Counted from the first letter of the stretch, positions 9,008-18,699 are shown. The stretch is DNA of 64,000 bases from Paenibacillus_V sp046244365 (GCF_046244365.1 NZ_CP176395.1:7440001-7504000); one strand, 5' to 3'. Notes: generated from the letters alone by a model not told the origin. Program-made: numbers and translations.

Positions 9008-9822
9008 AGAAGAACAAACGGTTGACGAACGCCGTTCTGTCCGTGCTTACGCTGATCGTCGTGTTTACCTTCTCGTTTCCGTTCATTTGGATGCTGCTCG
9101 CTTCCTTCAAGACGCAGTCGCAGATCATGTCGACGGACAACTTTTTCTTCTTTAAGCCGACGGGCAAAAACTACGAGAGCGTCTTTGACCAATACGATTT
9201 CCTAAAATTCATCGTCAACAGCTTTATCGTCGCGGCAGGCTCCACCATCGGCTCGCTTCTGCTCGGATTGCCCGCGGCGTATGCGATCGCCCGGTATCGT
9301 CTCCAGGGACTCGGCCTTATCATTCTCGTCGCGCGCATTATTCCGGGCATCACGTTCCTGATTCCATGGTTCATTATTTTTTCGAAACTCGGACTCGTCG
9401 ATAGCTTTACATCGCTAATTTTGAGCCATATGCTTGTAGGATTGCCGTTCATCATTTGGATCATGATCTCGTTCTTCGAAGGGCTTCCGCAGGAGATCGA
9501 GGAAGCGGGCCTGATCGACGGCTGCACTCATTCCCAGGTGTTCCGCCGCATCGTTCTGCCGATATCCGGACCCGGCATCATTACGTCGTCGCTATTATCG
9601 TTCATTTTCTCCTGGAACAATTTCATGTTCTCGATCATTCTGGCGGGCGACAAGACCAAAACCTTGCCCGTCGCCGTATACAATTTCATGTCTTACTCGG
9701 AAATCAACTGGGGCGCGCTCATGGCTGCAGCCTGCATCATTACGCTGCCGGTTCTCGTGATCGCACTGCTTGCCCAGCGCTACATCGTCAGCGGCCTCGC
9801 GGCGGGAGCGGTTAAGGGATAA
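9004..9822 (+). CDS. ABC sugar importer permease (MalG/UgpE type)
   Basis: A 272-residue permease with about six transmembrane segments and the EAA loop PQEIEEAGLIDGCTHSQVFRRIVLP. I start it at ATG 9004, which overlaps the TGA of the upstream permease (ATGA) and gives the usual N-terminus MKKNKRLTNAV with a positively charged end before the first membrane helix. It is the partner of the 8126 permease. No ATPase gene follows. The next gene is the sensor kinase at 9882. Confidence 0.95.
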   Translation: MKKNKRLTNAVLSVLTLIVVFTFSFPFIWMLLASFKTQSQIMSTDNFFFFKPTGKNYESVFDQYDFLKFIVNSFIVAAGSTIGSLLLGLPAAYAIARYRLQGLGLIILVARIIPGITFLIPWFIIFSKLGLVDSFTSLILSHMLVGLPFIIWIMISFFEGLPQEIEEAGLIDGCTHSQVFRRIVLPISGPGIITSSLLSFIFSWNNFMFSIILAGDKTKTLPVAVYNFMSYSEINWGALMAAACIITLPVLVIALLAQRYIVSGLAAGAVKG

Positions 9823-9881
9823 CCGCTTTCGTCCCGGATTCACGATTCGTTCTAGATCATTTCATCCCGGTTAGGAGCGGT

Positions 9882-11642
9882 TTGCCGATGAAAGGAAAGC
9901 CGACGATATTCAGCAAGATGATCGCGCTGATCGTGCTGCTGCTGGCGCCTGTGCTCTTTTTGTACATTTACACGAATAAGGTCAGCATGGATGTGGTGAG
10001 AGAAGAAATTCAGTCCTCGAGCCTCAGCCAGCTGTCCTTTTTCCTGCAGCAGTTTGACACGACCGTCGAGCAGCTTGCGATGTTCCCCGGCATTCTCGGC
10101 TCCGATCCTTATTTGCGCGAATTTGTCGACCGCAGATCCGACAAGCCCTACGACAAGCTGAAGGAACAGACCCGGCTTATGCAGAAGCTTAGCCTGCAAA
10201 GCGTTTCCAGCGCCTGGACGAATGAGCTGACGTTATTTTTGCCCGAGGATCGGATGGTTATTTCCTCCAATCTGTTCAAAGAATACGATCCGGAGGACGT
10301 ACGGAAATTTGCGCCGCTCACCGACTGGACCTACGATATGACGGTGCGAAGCGATGCGAGGCAGCCCGGGTCCCGGTTTACGAGACAGATCGTGGATCCG
10401 GTAGGCGCGAAGGAAGCTTCCGATATCGACGCCATGATTCAAGTAAGCTTTCCGGCCGCAAACGTCTCCTCGATGCTGGATCAGGTGAAAATGGGCGGCA
10501 AAGGCGATCCGTTCCTTTACCGCACCGGCTTGCCGCCGATCGGCAGCGGAACGTTGGACAAGGAATCGGTCGAAGCGCTGCTGCCCGTTCTGAACGGACA
10601 GCAGATGAAAGAAAGCGGCCACCTCGTCACGGCGATCGCCGGGCGGCAGGTTGCGGTCTACTATGTAAAGTCGAAGCAGCTCGGCTGGTATTTGGTCGAT
10701 TACGTGCCTGTCGACAGCATTCTGGCTCCGATTCGCAAATCCAATACCATGTTCTACATGACGATCGGCATGCTGCTGGCCTCGAGCTTAATGGCCGCCT
10801 ATCTGCTGTACCGGAATGTCCAGAAACCGATACGAAAGCTGGTTCACGGCGTTCAACTGCTCAAGAAGGGCGATTTGTCAGCCCGCATCCGCTACCGGCC
10901 GCATAACGAATTCGATTTCCTGTTCGAGCGCTTCAACGAGATGGCGGAGCAAATTCAGGACCTCGTGCAGCGCGTATATGCGGAGAAGCTCCGGTTGAAC
11001 GAAGCGACGCTCAAGCAGCTGCAGGCGCAGATCAACCCGCATTTTCTTTACAACAGCCTGTTCTTCATCATCAATACGGCCATGCTGCAAGACACGAAAG
11101 CCGTTGTGGCGATGGCGCAAAATTTGGCCGAGTACTACCGTTACACGACCCGCATGGAGGAGCGGACAGCGCCTCTTCGCGAGGAGCTGAAACTTGTCGG
11201 CAACTATTTAGCCATTCACAATCTTCGGCTGCAGCGGCTGCATTACGAGATCGACGTTCCCGAAGCGATGCAGGAGCTGCCTCTCCCCCGTCTGCTGCTC
11301 CAGCCGATTGTAGAGAATGCGATCGTACACGGCATCGACAACAAGCCCGGTGACGGCTTGATCCGCATTACGGGCAGCATGTATGACGATTCCTGCGAAA
11401 TCGTCGTAGACGACAACGGAGCCGGGATGTCGGACGAAGCGCTTGCCGGTCTGGAGCAGCAGCTTGCCCTTCCGGTGGAAGCGACGGCAGGATTCGGCGT
11501 CTGGAACGTCCATAAACGCTTACATTACGCGTTCGGGGAAAGCTCGGGGCTCCGGTTGTCCCACAGCCCTCTCGGGGGAATTCGCGTTACATTGACGTGG
11601 AGGAGGGATTCGGCTCATGGCGCAGCTATTGATCGTGGATGA
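9882..11642 (+). CDS. Sensor histidine kinase, YesM type
   Basis: A 586-residue membrane kinase: a membrane segment at about 12-30, an extracytoplasmic sensor region to about 285, a second membrane segment at about 288-308 and a HAMP linker (about 310-365). The LytS/YesM-type His-kinase domain follows, with phospho-acceptor H387 in INPHFLYNS, and then an ATPase domain (ENAIVHGI N-box; DDNGAGM G-box). It overlaps the response-regulator gene by 26 nt and lies in the same string as the ABC importer. The pair probably senses the same sugar, perhaps via the binding protein, and controls the operon (inference from YesMN-like systems). Confidence 0.95.
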   Translation: MPMKGKPTIFSKMIALIVLLLAPVLFLYIYTNKVSMDVVREEIQSSSLSQLSFFLQQFDTTVEQLAMFPGILGSDPYLREFVDRRSDKPYDKLKEQTRLMQKLSLQSVSSAWTNELTLFLPEDRMVISSNLFKEYDPEDVRKFAPLTDWTYDMTVRSDARQPGSRFTRQIVDPVGAKEASDIDAMIQVSFPAANVSSMLDQVKMGGKGDPFLYRTGLPPIGSGTLDKESVEALLPVLNGQQMKESGHLVTAIAGRQVAVYYVKSKQLGWYLVDYVPVDSILAPIRKSNTMFYMTIGMLLASSLMAAYLLYRNVQKPIRKLVHGVQLLKKGDLSARIRYRPHNEFDFLFERFNEMAEQIQDLVQRVYAEKLRLNEATLKQLQAQINPHFLYNSLFFIINTAMLQDTKAVVAMAQNLAEYYRYTTRMEERTAPLREELKLVGNYLAIHNLRLQRLHYEIDVPEAMQELPLPRLLLQPIVENAIVHGIDNKPGDGLIRITGSMYDDSCEIVVDDNGAGMSDEALAGLEQQLALPVEATAGFGVWNVHKRLHYAFGESSGLRLSHSPLGGIRVTLTWRRDSAHGAAIDRG

Positions 11643-13257
11643 CGAGGCGCATGTCGTGGAACGCCTCGCCGAGCTTGTCCCTTGGGGAACGATCGGCATT
11701 ACGAGCGTGCATAAGGCGTTTTCCGCTTATGAAGCGATCGACCTGCTTAGCTTGCAGGCCATCGATATCGTTATTACGGATATCCGGATGCCGGGCATGT
11801 CGGGCTTGGAGCTTTCGGAGCATATTCGGCATACGTGGCCAAAGACCAAATGCATTCTGCTGTCCGGGCATGCCGAATTCGAATACGCCAAGGAAGCGAT
11901 CCAGCACGGGACGGCCAGCTATTTGCTGAAGCCGGTTCCCGACGACGAGCTGCTGGCTACGGTTTCCCGCGTTTTGCAAACGCTGCGCGAGGAATGGAAC
12001 GCCGTGATCTCCCAAGAGCGAATCGCGCGGACGCTTCGGGAAAATTTGCCCCAGCTGCGGAGCAACTTGCTTAGCGAGCTGCTTCTCGGCAAACGTTACC
12101 CAGAGGCGGATCTTCAAGATAAAATGACGATGCTGGCGGTGCCCGACATTTTCGGCAATCCGTTCTACCTGCTGCTCGTGCGTCTCGAAAAGCCGTTCTA
12201 CGGCTATGAGCAGAGAAGTCTGGCGCTTGTGGAATACGCGGTCGGCAACATTGCGGAGGAACTGTTCGCCCCGGGCTTCACGCTGTGGTACGGCAAGGAT
12301 CCGCATGATTATCTCGTATTTGTCGCGTCTGCGGCCGGTTTATCCCAACCGGAGGAGCCTTCTGCCGACGATTCGCTGCATACGCTTGAACGAACCGCCG
12401 CGCAGCTGCAGGATGCGATTCATACGTATTTAAAAGGCGAAGCCACCGTGCTGATCAGCCGCAAAGGAACGTTCCCGCGGGATTTGTCGGCGCTTTACGA
12501 CGGAACGCTGTCGGCGCTGCGCAAACGGGTCGGGGCGGAGCAGGATTTGATTCTGACCGTATCGGGGCCGCTGCCCGAAGAAACGGAAATGCGTTCCCTG
12601 ACTTCGCTGTACGAGCTTCCCACGCTTGCGCAGCTGCTTGAATCCGGGCAATGGACCGTCGCTGCCGGCAGGCTCGAAGGCATTTTCGGCGAGCTTAGAA
12701 CGAAACGCAGCGAGGTCGAGGAGCTTCTGCTGGAAGCCTATTTCGCCATCGCTTCGGCGGCTGCCTATTACGCCCACAAGAACGGCAGGACGCTCTCCCA
12801 GATGATCGGCCCCGGCTACGAAAAGCTGCTTCAGGGCATGCCATTCCGCTCCGTCCAACAGCTGAAGGACTGGACGGACGCTATCATGAGCAGCCTGCGC
12901 GGCGAAGCCGAAAGCGAAACGAAGGATTCGCGGACGAAGTTGATCGAGGGCGTCCGGCAGTTCGTCGAGCGGCATTTGGCCGACGACGTGTCCTTGACGG
13001 CCATAGCGGAGCATGTTTACATGCACCCGGTCTACATTTCCAAAATTTATAAGCTGGAAACCGGCGAAAACGTGAGCGATTACGTTTACCGGCTCCGGAT
13101 GGAGAAAGCCGCGCAGCTGCTTCTTCATACCCCGGACAAGATCTACGAGATCGCGGCGAGCATCGGCTACCAGCGGGCGCATTCCTTCATTAACGTATTT
13201 AAGAAGCATACGGGACTCACGCCGCAGGAATACCGCGACAAATACGCGCGGGCGTGA
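11617..13257 (+). CDS. Response regulator with AraC-type DNA-binding domain, YesN type
   Basis: A 546-residue cytoplasmic regulator. The receiver domain occupies residues 3-120, with acidic pocket D8/D9, phospho-acceptor D55 in ITDIRMPGM and conserved K105 in LLKPV. A long middle region follows, and the AraC double helix-turn-helix is at about 445-546 (VSLTAIAEHVYMHPVYISKIY; IGYQRAHSFINVFKKHTGLTP). The start ATG 11617 has GGAGGAGGG upstream and overlaps the kinase gene. It is the cognate partner of that kinase and a likely activator of the importer operon. Confidence 0.95.
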   Translation: MAQLLIVDDEAHVVERLAELVPWGTIGITSVHKAFSAYEAIDLLSLQAIDIVITDIRMPGMSGLELSEHIRHTWPKTKCILLSGHAEFEYAKEAIQHGTASYLLKPVPDDELLATVSRVLQTLREEWNAVISQERIARTLRENLPQLRSNLLSELLLGKRYPEADLQDKMTMLAVPDIFGNPFYLLLVRLEKPFYGYEQRSLALVEYAVGNIAEELFAPGFTLWYGKDPHDYLVFVASAAGLSQPEEPSADDSLHTLERTAAQLQDAIHTYLKGEATVLISRKGTFPRDLSALYDGTLSALRKRVGAEQDLILTVSGPLPEETEMRSLTSLYELPTLAQLLESGQWTVAAGRLEGIFGELRTKRSEVEELLLEAYFAIASAAAYYAHKNGRTLSQMIGPGYEKLLQGMPFRSVQQLKDWTDAIMSSLRGEAESETKDSRTKLIEGVRQFVERHLADDVSLTAIAEHVYMHPVYISKIYKLETGENVSDYVYRLRMEKAAQLLLHTPDKIYEIAASIGYQRAHSFINVFKKHTGLTPQEYRDKYARA

Positions 13258-13289
13258 AACGCCGATATTTCGTAAAGAGGTGAACGGTC

Positions 13290-14405
13290 ATGGATTGGAC
13301 AAAAGACTCATGGAAGAATGAAACGCCTGCAACGCCTTATGCCTATGTCGATTTGGACGCGGCCCATCGCAATATCGAGCGAATGGCAGCCAAGCTTGCC
13401 AAGCACGGTATCCGGCACCGCCCCCACATCAAAACCCATAAATCGCTGCGGCTGGCGAAGCTGCAGCTTGCCGCCGGCGCGGTGGGCATTACCGTAGCGA
13501 AGCTGTCCGAGGCGGAAGCGTTCGCGGATGGAGGCGTCGATGACATCTTGATCGCCTTCGCCATCATCGGGGAGCGCAACCTAGAGCGGCTCGAGAAGCT
13601 GCATACGCGTATTCGCGTAGCCGTAACCGTAGACAGCTGGGAAGCGGCGCTTGGATTGTCGTCTGTCGGCGTGCGCGCGAACAAGCCGGTACGCGTCCTG
13701 ATCGAGCTCGACGGCGGCCTTCATCGCGGCGGGCGGCAGCCGGGCAACGACATCGTCGATTTCGCCCTGCGTCTGCGCGAGCTGCCGGGCATCGAAATCG
13801 ACGGCATCATGGCCTATTTCGGACTCATCTACCGCAATGGCGATCCCGAGGCCATCGCCGCATCCGTAGAAGCCGAATCGGAAACGATCGGCCGGGTTGT
13901 CTCCGATCTGCGTCAGGCAGGCGTGCCTGTACGGACCGTCAGCTCCGGCTCGACCCCTACCGCCAAGCTTTGCGAGCATGCGCACGGCATTTCGGAGGTT
14001 CGGGCGGGAAATTACCTTTTTAATGACGTGTCCGCCGTTCAGATGGGCCTTGCCGAGGAAGCCGATTGCGCCCTGCGCGTTGCGGCCACCGTCGTCAGCA
14101 TGCCGCTGCCGGGCATGGCTACGATCGATGCGGGCACGAAAGCGCTGACGAGCGACCGCTCGCATCACGGCGACGGCTTCGGCATCGTAGTGGGACGGCC
14201 GGACGTGAAGATAGCCGCTCTTAACGAAGAGCACGGCATGCTGCGCTTCGACCCGGCCAAGACGGCGCTGGCAATCGGCGACCGCATCGACATTATTCCG
14301 AATCATTCGTGCGTTATCCCGAATCTGAACGATTATGTCTACGGCGTACGCGGAGATCGTGTCGTGGAGCGTATCCGGGTAGATGCCCGGGGCCGTAATT
14401 ACTAA
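13290..14405 (+). CDS. PLP-dependent D-threonine aldolase / D-serine dehydratase-like protein
   Basis: A 371-residue fold-type III PLP enzyme with an alanine-racemase-like N-terminal barrel and a D-serine-dehydratase-like C-terminal domain. The PLP lysine is expected to be K48 in RPHIKTHK. The metal-binding His/Cys pair of this family is visible as H339 and C341 in PNHSCVIP. Family members cleave D-threonine or other beta-hydroxy-D-amino acids, or dehydrate D-serine; the substrate here is unknown. It begins 32 bp after the response regulator with AGAGGTG in front, and is followed at 27 bp by an M20 peptidase. A possible joint role in D-amino-acid or N-acyl-amino-acid breakdown is inferred. 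Confidence 0.9.
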   Translation: MDWTKDSWKNETPATPYAYVDLDAAHRNIERMAAKLAKHGIRHRPHIKTHKSLRLAKLQLAAGAVGITVAKLSEAEAFADGGVDDILIAFAIIGERNLERLEKLHTRIRVAVTVDSWEAALGLSSVGVRANKPVRVLIELDGGLHRGGRQPGNDIVDFALRLRELPGIEIDGIMAYFGLIYRNGDPEAIAASVEAESETIGRVVSDLRQAGVPVRTVSSGSTPTAKLCEHAHGISEVRAGNYLFNDVSAVQMGLAEEADCALRVAATVVSMPLPGMATIDAGTKALTSDRSHHGDGFGIVVGRPDVKIAALNEEHGMLRFDPAKTALAIGDRIDIIPNHSCVIPNLNDYVYGVRGDRVVERIRVDARGRNY

Positions 14406-14432
14406 GCCATACTACCGAGGAGTGCCGACGCG

Positions 14433-15599
14433 ATGAACATCAAAATAGAGGAAGAACGAGTACGGGCCGTGCTGCAGGATTTGGTGCGCATTCCAAGTGT
14501 CAATCCGAATTTCGAGGGCGGCGTTCCCGAACGGGCCGTAGCCGACTATGTGGAAGCTTTCATCGCCGGGCTAGGGCTCACGGCCGAGCGCAGGGAGGTC
14601 CGCCCGGATCGGCCGAACGTCATCGGGATTCTGCAAGGAGAAGCTATCGATGCGCCGGGTTTGCTGCTTGAAGCCCATATGGACACGGTACAGACGGCCA
14701 ATATGACGATCGATCCGTTCGGCGCCGAAGTGCGCGACGGCAAGCTGTACGGCCGCGGCTCCTGCGATACGAAGGCGTCGCTGGCCGCGATGCTCGCTGC
14801 CGTGGAATGGTTCGTCGTGAACGGAATCAAGCCTCCGGTACCCGTCTATTTGGCGGCGACCATCGACGAGGAGGTCAACTTTATCGGCGTGCTGGACGTG
14901 CTGGAGACGGAGCACCGGTTTGCCGCGGCGATTGTGGGCGAACCGACGGAGCTGCAGGCCGTCATCGCGCATAAAGGGGTTGTCCGCTGCGAGATCGAGA
15001 CGATCGGCGTCTCCGCCCATTCCTCGAAGCCGGAGGAAGGCGTTAACGCCATCGGCAGCATGATGAAGGTCGTTCGCCATATCGACGGCACGATGAACGA
15101 TCGTTTGCGCGGGACATCGCACCCGCTAGTCGGTCAAGCGACGCTGAGCGTGACGGAAATTACAGGCGGCGTAGCGCCGAATACGATTCCGGAGCGATGC
15201 AGGATCAAGATCGACCGGCGCACGATTCCCGGCGAGGACAGCGAGCAAGTATGGAGCGACATCCAAGAGGAGATGGCGCGGTTCGAGGCCCCGGACAAGG
15301 CGCTCCGGGTTGTCGTGCACCCGCCGTTCGTCCTCGACTATGCCATGGATACGAGTCCGGACAGCGAGATCGTCCGTTTATTGACGGCTACCGCGTCGGC
15401 GAAGGCCGGCCCGGTCAAGACGCTCGGCGTACCCTACGGCTCCGACGCCAGTAAGCTGACCCGCGCGGGTATTCCGACCGTCGTTTTCGGCCCCGGATCG
15501 ATCGGTCAGGCGCATACGAAGGATGAATGGGTGGAATTGAAGCAGGTGGCTCTTGCTGCCGAAATCATTGCGGAAACGATGCTGGCATTCGGGAAATAA
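14433..15599 (+). CDS. M20 family metallopeptidase/deacylase (ArgE/DapE-like)
   Basis: A 388-residue cytoplasmic zinc hydrolase. Metal-ligand motifs are EAHMDTV (near residue 83), GRGSCDTKASLA (near 110) and the DEEVNF pair, with GEPTEL and a late AHTKDEW histidine. The inserted dimerisation domain lies at about 180-290. Family members remove acyl groups from amino acids (ArgE, DapE) or cleave dipeptides; motifs alone cannot separate these. The start is behind CCGAGGAG. It is the last gene of the 6715-15599 string and is followed by a hairpin terminator. Confidence 0.9.
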   Translation: MNIKIEEERVRAVLQDLVRIPSVNPNFEGGVPERAVADYVEAFIAGLGLTAERREVRPDRPNVIGILQGEAIDAPGLLLEAHMDTVQTANMTIDPFGAEVRDGKLYGRGSCDTKASLAAMLAAVEWFVVNGIKPPVPVYLAATIDEEVNFIGVLDVLETEHRFAAAIVGEPTELQAVIAHKGVVRCEIETIGVSAHSSKPEEGVNAIGSMMKVVRHIDGTMNDRLRGTSHPLVGQATLSVTEITGGVAPNTIPERCRIKIDRRTIPGEDSEQVWSDIQEEMARFEAPDKALRVVVHPPFVLDYAMDTSPDSEIVRLLTATASAKAGPVKTLGVPYGSDASKLTRAGIPTVVFGPGSIGQAHTKDEWVELKQVALAAEIIAETMLAFGK

Positions 15600-15602
15600 A
15601 GC

Positions 15603-15656
15603 GGAAGAACCGTGGCGTTGGGCGCTTCTGCGCCGTTTCGCACACGGTTCTTCTGT
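15603..15656. terminator. Hairpin between convergent genes
   Basis: AGAACCGTG (15606-15614) pairs with CACGGTTCT (15643-15651), with an inner GGGCG/CGCC-type pairing. It lies between the convergent M20 peptidase and oxidoreductase genes and probably ends both transcripts. The T-run is short. Confidence 0.6.
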
Positions 15657-15669
15657 CGTGCAGCCGTCA

Positions 15670-16665
15670 TTAGCCTGCCGTATTCCCTACCGTCATCACA
15701 TCGACCTCGGCTCCCAGCTCATGCGAGCGGTATACCGCCTGGACGGCCGCAATGACGGACTTCGCATATTCGCCGCTGCAATACGGCTGCTCGCCGGTTT
15801 CGATCTGCTTGCGGAAGTCCTCCAGTTGCAGCAGGAACGGCGACGTCTGATCTTCGACCGGCACTTCCTCGTAGGCGCCTCCCCTGCTGATCTCTACCTT
15901 GCCGCCCGCATCGATCTTCAGCATGCCGCCCGTGAACATCAGCTCCGCCATATTCGTTTGCGCCCCTTTATACCCCGATTGGCAAATAACGGCCGGTACG
16001 CCGATCGACGTTTGTCCATAAATCAGTCCGCTGCCCTCCACGTCTCCCCTGTCGGCGTGGAATGTGATCGAGCCCTTAATCCGGGTAAACCGGCTATCCG
16101 TCAGCCATTGAATCCGGTCAAGCGAATGCGAGCCGAGGTTCATCATGATACCCCCGCCCGATTTGGCCTTCTCCAGAAACCACCCCGGTCGCGTTTCGGG
16201 AAAATAAAAGGAATGGCGCTGATCGTTGATCATAATCAGCTTCCCTAGGCTTCCGCCGCGAATAATCCCCTTCGCTTTCCGGTTTGACGGGAGGTAATGC
16301 TGCGTATGGCCGACCATCAGCTGCACGCCGTTCCGCTCGGCCGCCGCCATGATCTCGTCGCATTCGGCTTCGTCCATGGCCATCGGCTTCTCCAAGTAAA
16401 TGTGGCACCCGAGCTCCGCGCAGGCGACGGCCGCCGGCTTGTGCAGAAAATGCGGCAGCGTGATAATGACCGCATCCGGCTTTTGCTCGGACAACATGAC
16501 CTTGTAATCCGTGTATGGAGCCAAACCGTACTCGTTTGCCATTTGCGTTACCCTTACCTCGTTGATGTCGGCAATCGCCGTCGCCTGCATGCCTTCCACT
16601 TGTTTAAACGCTTCCAAATGACTAGTCACAATGCCGCCTGCCCCGATAATCGCTACCTTAATCAC
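15670..16665 (-). CDS. Gfo/Idh/MocA family NAD(P)-dependent oxidoreductase
   Basis: About 331 residues. An N-terminal Rossmann domain opens with VAIIGAGGIVTSH (GxGxxxxxH variant) and contains the EKPMA motif near residue 95. The C-terminal substrate domain carries GGGIMMNLGSHSLD with the usual catalytic-region histidine. Members oxidise or reduce sugars and cyclitols. I prefer GTG 16665 (MIKVAIIG): AAGGGG lies about 7 nt before it, whereas the longer GTG start at 16674 would touch that site. It is a single leftward gene, and the substrate is unknown. Confidence 0.9.
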   Translation of the reverse strand: MIKVAIIGAGGIVTSHLEAFKQVEGMQATAIADINEVRVTQMANEYGLAPYTDYKVMLSEQKPDAVIITLPHFLHKPAAVACAELGCHIYLEKPMAMDEAECDEIMAAAERNGVQLMVGHTQHYLPSNRKAKGIIRGGSLGKLIMINDQRHSFYFPETRPGWFLEKAKSGGGIMMNLGSHSLDRIQWLTDSRFTRIKGSITFHADRGDVEGSGLIYGQTSIGVPAVICQSGYKGAQTNMAELMFTGGMLKIDAGGKVEISRGGAYEEVPVEDQTSPFLLQLEDFRKQIETGEQPYCSGEYAKSVIAAVQAVYRSHELGAEVDVMTVGNTAG

Positions 16666-16898
16666 CGTGAACACCCCTTGTCTGATTGATCCTGCCCGTT
16701 ATGTCATGTACCAATTGTACCAAATCATAGGGGACTCGGCATATCGCGACAACAAAAGGACAGTTCTCGCCTTTCCTGCCGAACACCGGGTTAAGCCACC
16801 CTATATCGGTAGCTCGCCGCCTTCCTATCCGCTTATTTGCATAAGCATTTACGCAAAGGTATGATACTGGCAAAAGCGCCGATACAAGGAGCATAACG

Positions 16899-17726
16899 AT
16901 GACCACAGACATCGAAGCATCGCCGGGGGACGGGACGATCGTCTCCAGCGTGAGACTGGACTACCCCTCGCCCGATTTCTCCCTGCGTGAAATTACTTAT
17001 AACAGCGACGGCTTACATGTAAAAGGAGCGCTGATCGTCCCCGGCTCGGGAGGCCCTTACCCCGGATTGATCTATTGCCGGGGCGGAATCGGCAATTTCG
17101 GCATGGTCAGAATGAATCACGCCGCCGCTCTCGCATCAAAGGGCTACGCCGTATTCGCCCCCTACTATCGGGGCTCTTCAAGCGGCGAAGGCATCGACCG
17201 TTTCGGCGGGGAGGACCGCCGCGACGTATATAACGCGATCACGCTGCTGCGCTCGCTGCCGGAAGCTTCCCGCGATCCGGTCGCGCTCGTCGGCTTCTCG
17301 CGCGGCGCGATCATGGCGCTGCTGGCCGCCCGCGATTGCGCCGACGCCGGGCCTGCCGCCGTTTGGAACGGCGTCAGCGATCTGCTGCTCACTTATGAGG
17401 AGCGCGTCGATATGCGCCGCATGCTGAAGCGCGTGGTCGGCCACCCGCGTAAAGACCGCGACGCGTACATCGAACGGTCGCCGCTGGCATGGGCGGACCG
17501 CATCCGGCGGCCCGTGCTGATCCTCCACGGAACGGCTGACGATAACGTCAGCGTCGAACACGGCCGGCTGCTGGCCGGCGCGCTCGAGCAGGCGAAGGCG
17601 GAGCATCGGCTGACGCTGTTCGAAGGGCTGGGCCATCTTTTTCCGGCAGAAGAGGAGGCTCGCGCGATCGACGCCATCCATGAATGGTTTGCCGGTCACC
17701 GCACCGCTTCGGCGATAGGCGGATGA
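16899..17726 (+). CDS. Alpha/beta hydrolase, prolyl-oligopeptidase/dienelactone-hydrolase-like
   Basis: A 275-residue hydrolase. The nucleophile elbow is GFSRGA (serine near residue 135), the acid is the aspartate in HGTADDNVS and the catalytic histidine is in GLGHLFP. There is no signal peptide, so it is predicted to be cytoplasmic. The start has AAGGAG upstream. It is monocistronic, with an inverted repeat 9 bp after the stop. Peptidase versus esterase activity cannot be decided from sequence. Confidence 0.88.
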   Translation: MTTDIEASPGDGTIVSSVRLDYPSPDFSLREITYNSDGLHVKGALIVPGSGGPYPGLIYCRGGIGNFGMVRMNHAAALASKGYAVFAPYYRGSSSGEGIDRFGGEDRRDVYNAITLLRSLPEASRDPVALVGFSRGAIMALLAARDCADAGPAAVWNGVSDLLLTYEERVDMRRMLKRVVGHPRKDRDAYIERSPLAWADRIRRPVLILHGTADDNVSVEHGRLLAGALEQAKAEHRLTLFEGLGHLFPAEEEARAIDAIHEWFAGHRTASAIGG

Positions 17727-17734
17727 CATTCCCG

Positions 17735-17769
17735 CGCTCTTCCCTGACAGCGTCTGACAGGGAAGAGCG
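17735..17769 (+). terminator. Hairpin after the alpha/beta hydrolase gene
   Basis: CGCTCTTCCCTG and CAGGGAAGAGCG are perfect 12-nt inverted copies with an 11-nt loop, starting 9 bp after the stop. Only GGTTAT follows, so the T-run is weak. Confidence 0.6.
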
Positions 17770-17814
17770 GTTATGATAGGGATACCTACCATTGAAGGGA
17801 GCTAGTGAACGAAC

Positions 17815-18429
17815 ATGGACAAAATCGATCTTGCCAAAACCGATAAGACTTATTACGGAGCCTCGGCTTCCGAGCCGCAGCTGAAGGCGTTCGGTCTTAT
17901 TCCGTACCTCGCCGCAGCCGGCAAAGGAGCCCCGAAGGGAGAAGCTTTTACGAATGCCACAGAAGCCTTATACACGCTCGCTTATGCCGTCAAAGCGATC
18001 TGTAAGAAGGAAGCTGCGGACTTTACCGTCGCCAAGCTCGAAGGGCTTTGGTGGGTTCAATCGGACAAGCATGCGCTGGAGGTGCCCCGCGAGGAATGGC
18101 ACTGGAAGCTGCTGATCCGCCTTCCGGCATTCGTAACGGCGAGCGCCGTCGAGCAAGCGCGCGTCGACGCGGTCAAAAAGAAGAAGGATTTGGCGACTCT
18201 GCATGCGGTACAATTTGAGACGCTCGAGGAAGGAAGCTGCGTGCAGATGATGCATATCGGCCCCTATGAAACGGAGCCCGAAACGTTCGGCAGCATGCAC
18301 GCCTTCATGCAAACGAACGGTCTGGTGCAGAACGGGCTGCACCACGAGATCTATCTCTCCGACCCCCGCAAAGTCGAGCCGCAGGCGATGAGGACGATCT
18401 TGCGCCTGCCGGTTAAGAACCGGGAATAG
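17815..18429 (+). CDS. GyrI-like small-molecule-binding domain protein
   Basis: A 204-residue stand-alone GyrI-like (SHS2-fold, SbmC-related) protein. The core GLWWVQSD and GSCVQMMHIGPYETEPETFGSMHAFM are typical of the family, which in other proteins acts as the ligand-binding part of AraC/MerR regulators. No DNA-binding domain is present here. The Shine-Dalgarno AAGGGAG lies rather far upstream (about 14 nt). The specific ligand is not known. Confidence 0.85.
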   Translation: MDKIDLAKTDKTYYGASASEPQLKAFGLIPYLAAAGKGAPKGEAFTNATEALYTLAYAVKAICKKEAADFTVAKLEGLWWVQSDKHALEVPREEWHWKLLIRLPAFVTASAVEQARVDAVKKKKDLATLHAVQFETLEEGSCVQMMHIGPYETEPETFGSMHAFMQTNGLVQNGLHHEIYLSDPRKVEPQAMRTILRLPVKNRE

Positions 18430-18512
18430 CTCTCCTGCGAATTTTGACTCGCAGCTCCTGCAAGCACGAGGCTGTCCCGGAAGCTGAGATGGTCAGCCGC
18501 CTAGAAGTTTTC

Positions 18513-18552
18513 AAAAAGGATTGAGCAGTGTACTCCCTGCTCGATCCTTTTT
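18513..18552 (+). terminator. Rho-independent terminator downstream of the GyrI-like gene
   Basis: GGATTGAGCAG pairs with CTGCTCGATCC (one G-T pair) around a TGTACTCC loop, followed by TTTTT, with A-rich sequence on the 5' side. It lies about 85 bp after the GyrI-like stop and just before the IS110-associated sequence. Confidence 0.8.
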
Positions 18553-18699
18553 CTCTTTAGGCGGATGGAGGTCTTCTTAAGGCGGCCCCATTCTCCAAGC
18601 TCGCTTTTGGTAAGCCGAGAAGCAGGAAGCATCTTAGAGAGGGACAATCAGTGTCCATAGCATTCCTGTAGATGCTAAGAAATCGGCTTTGTAAAGCAC

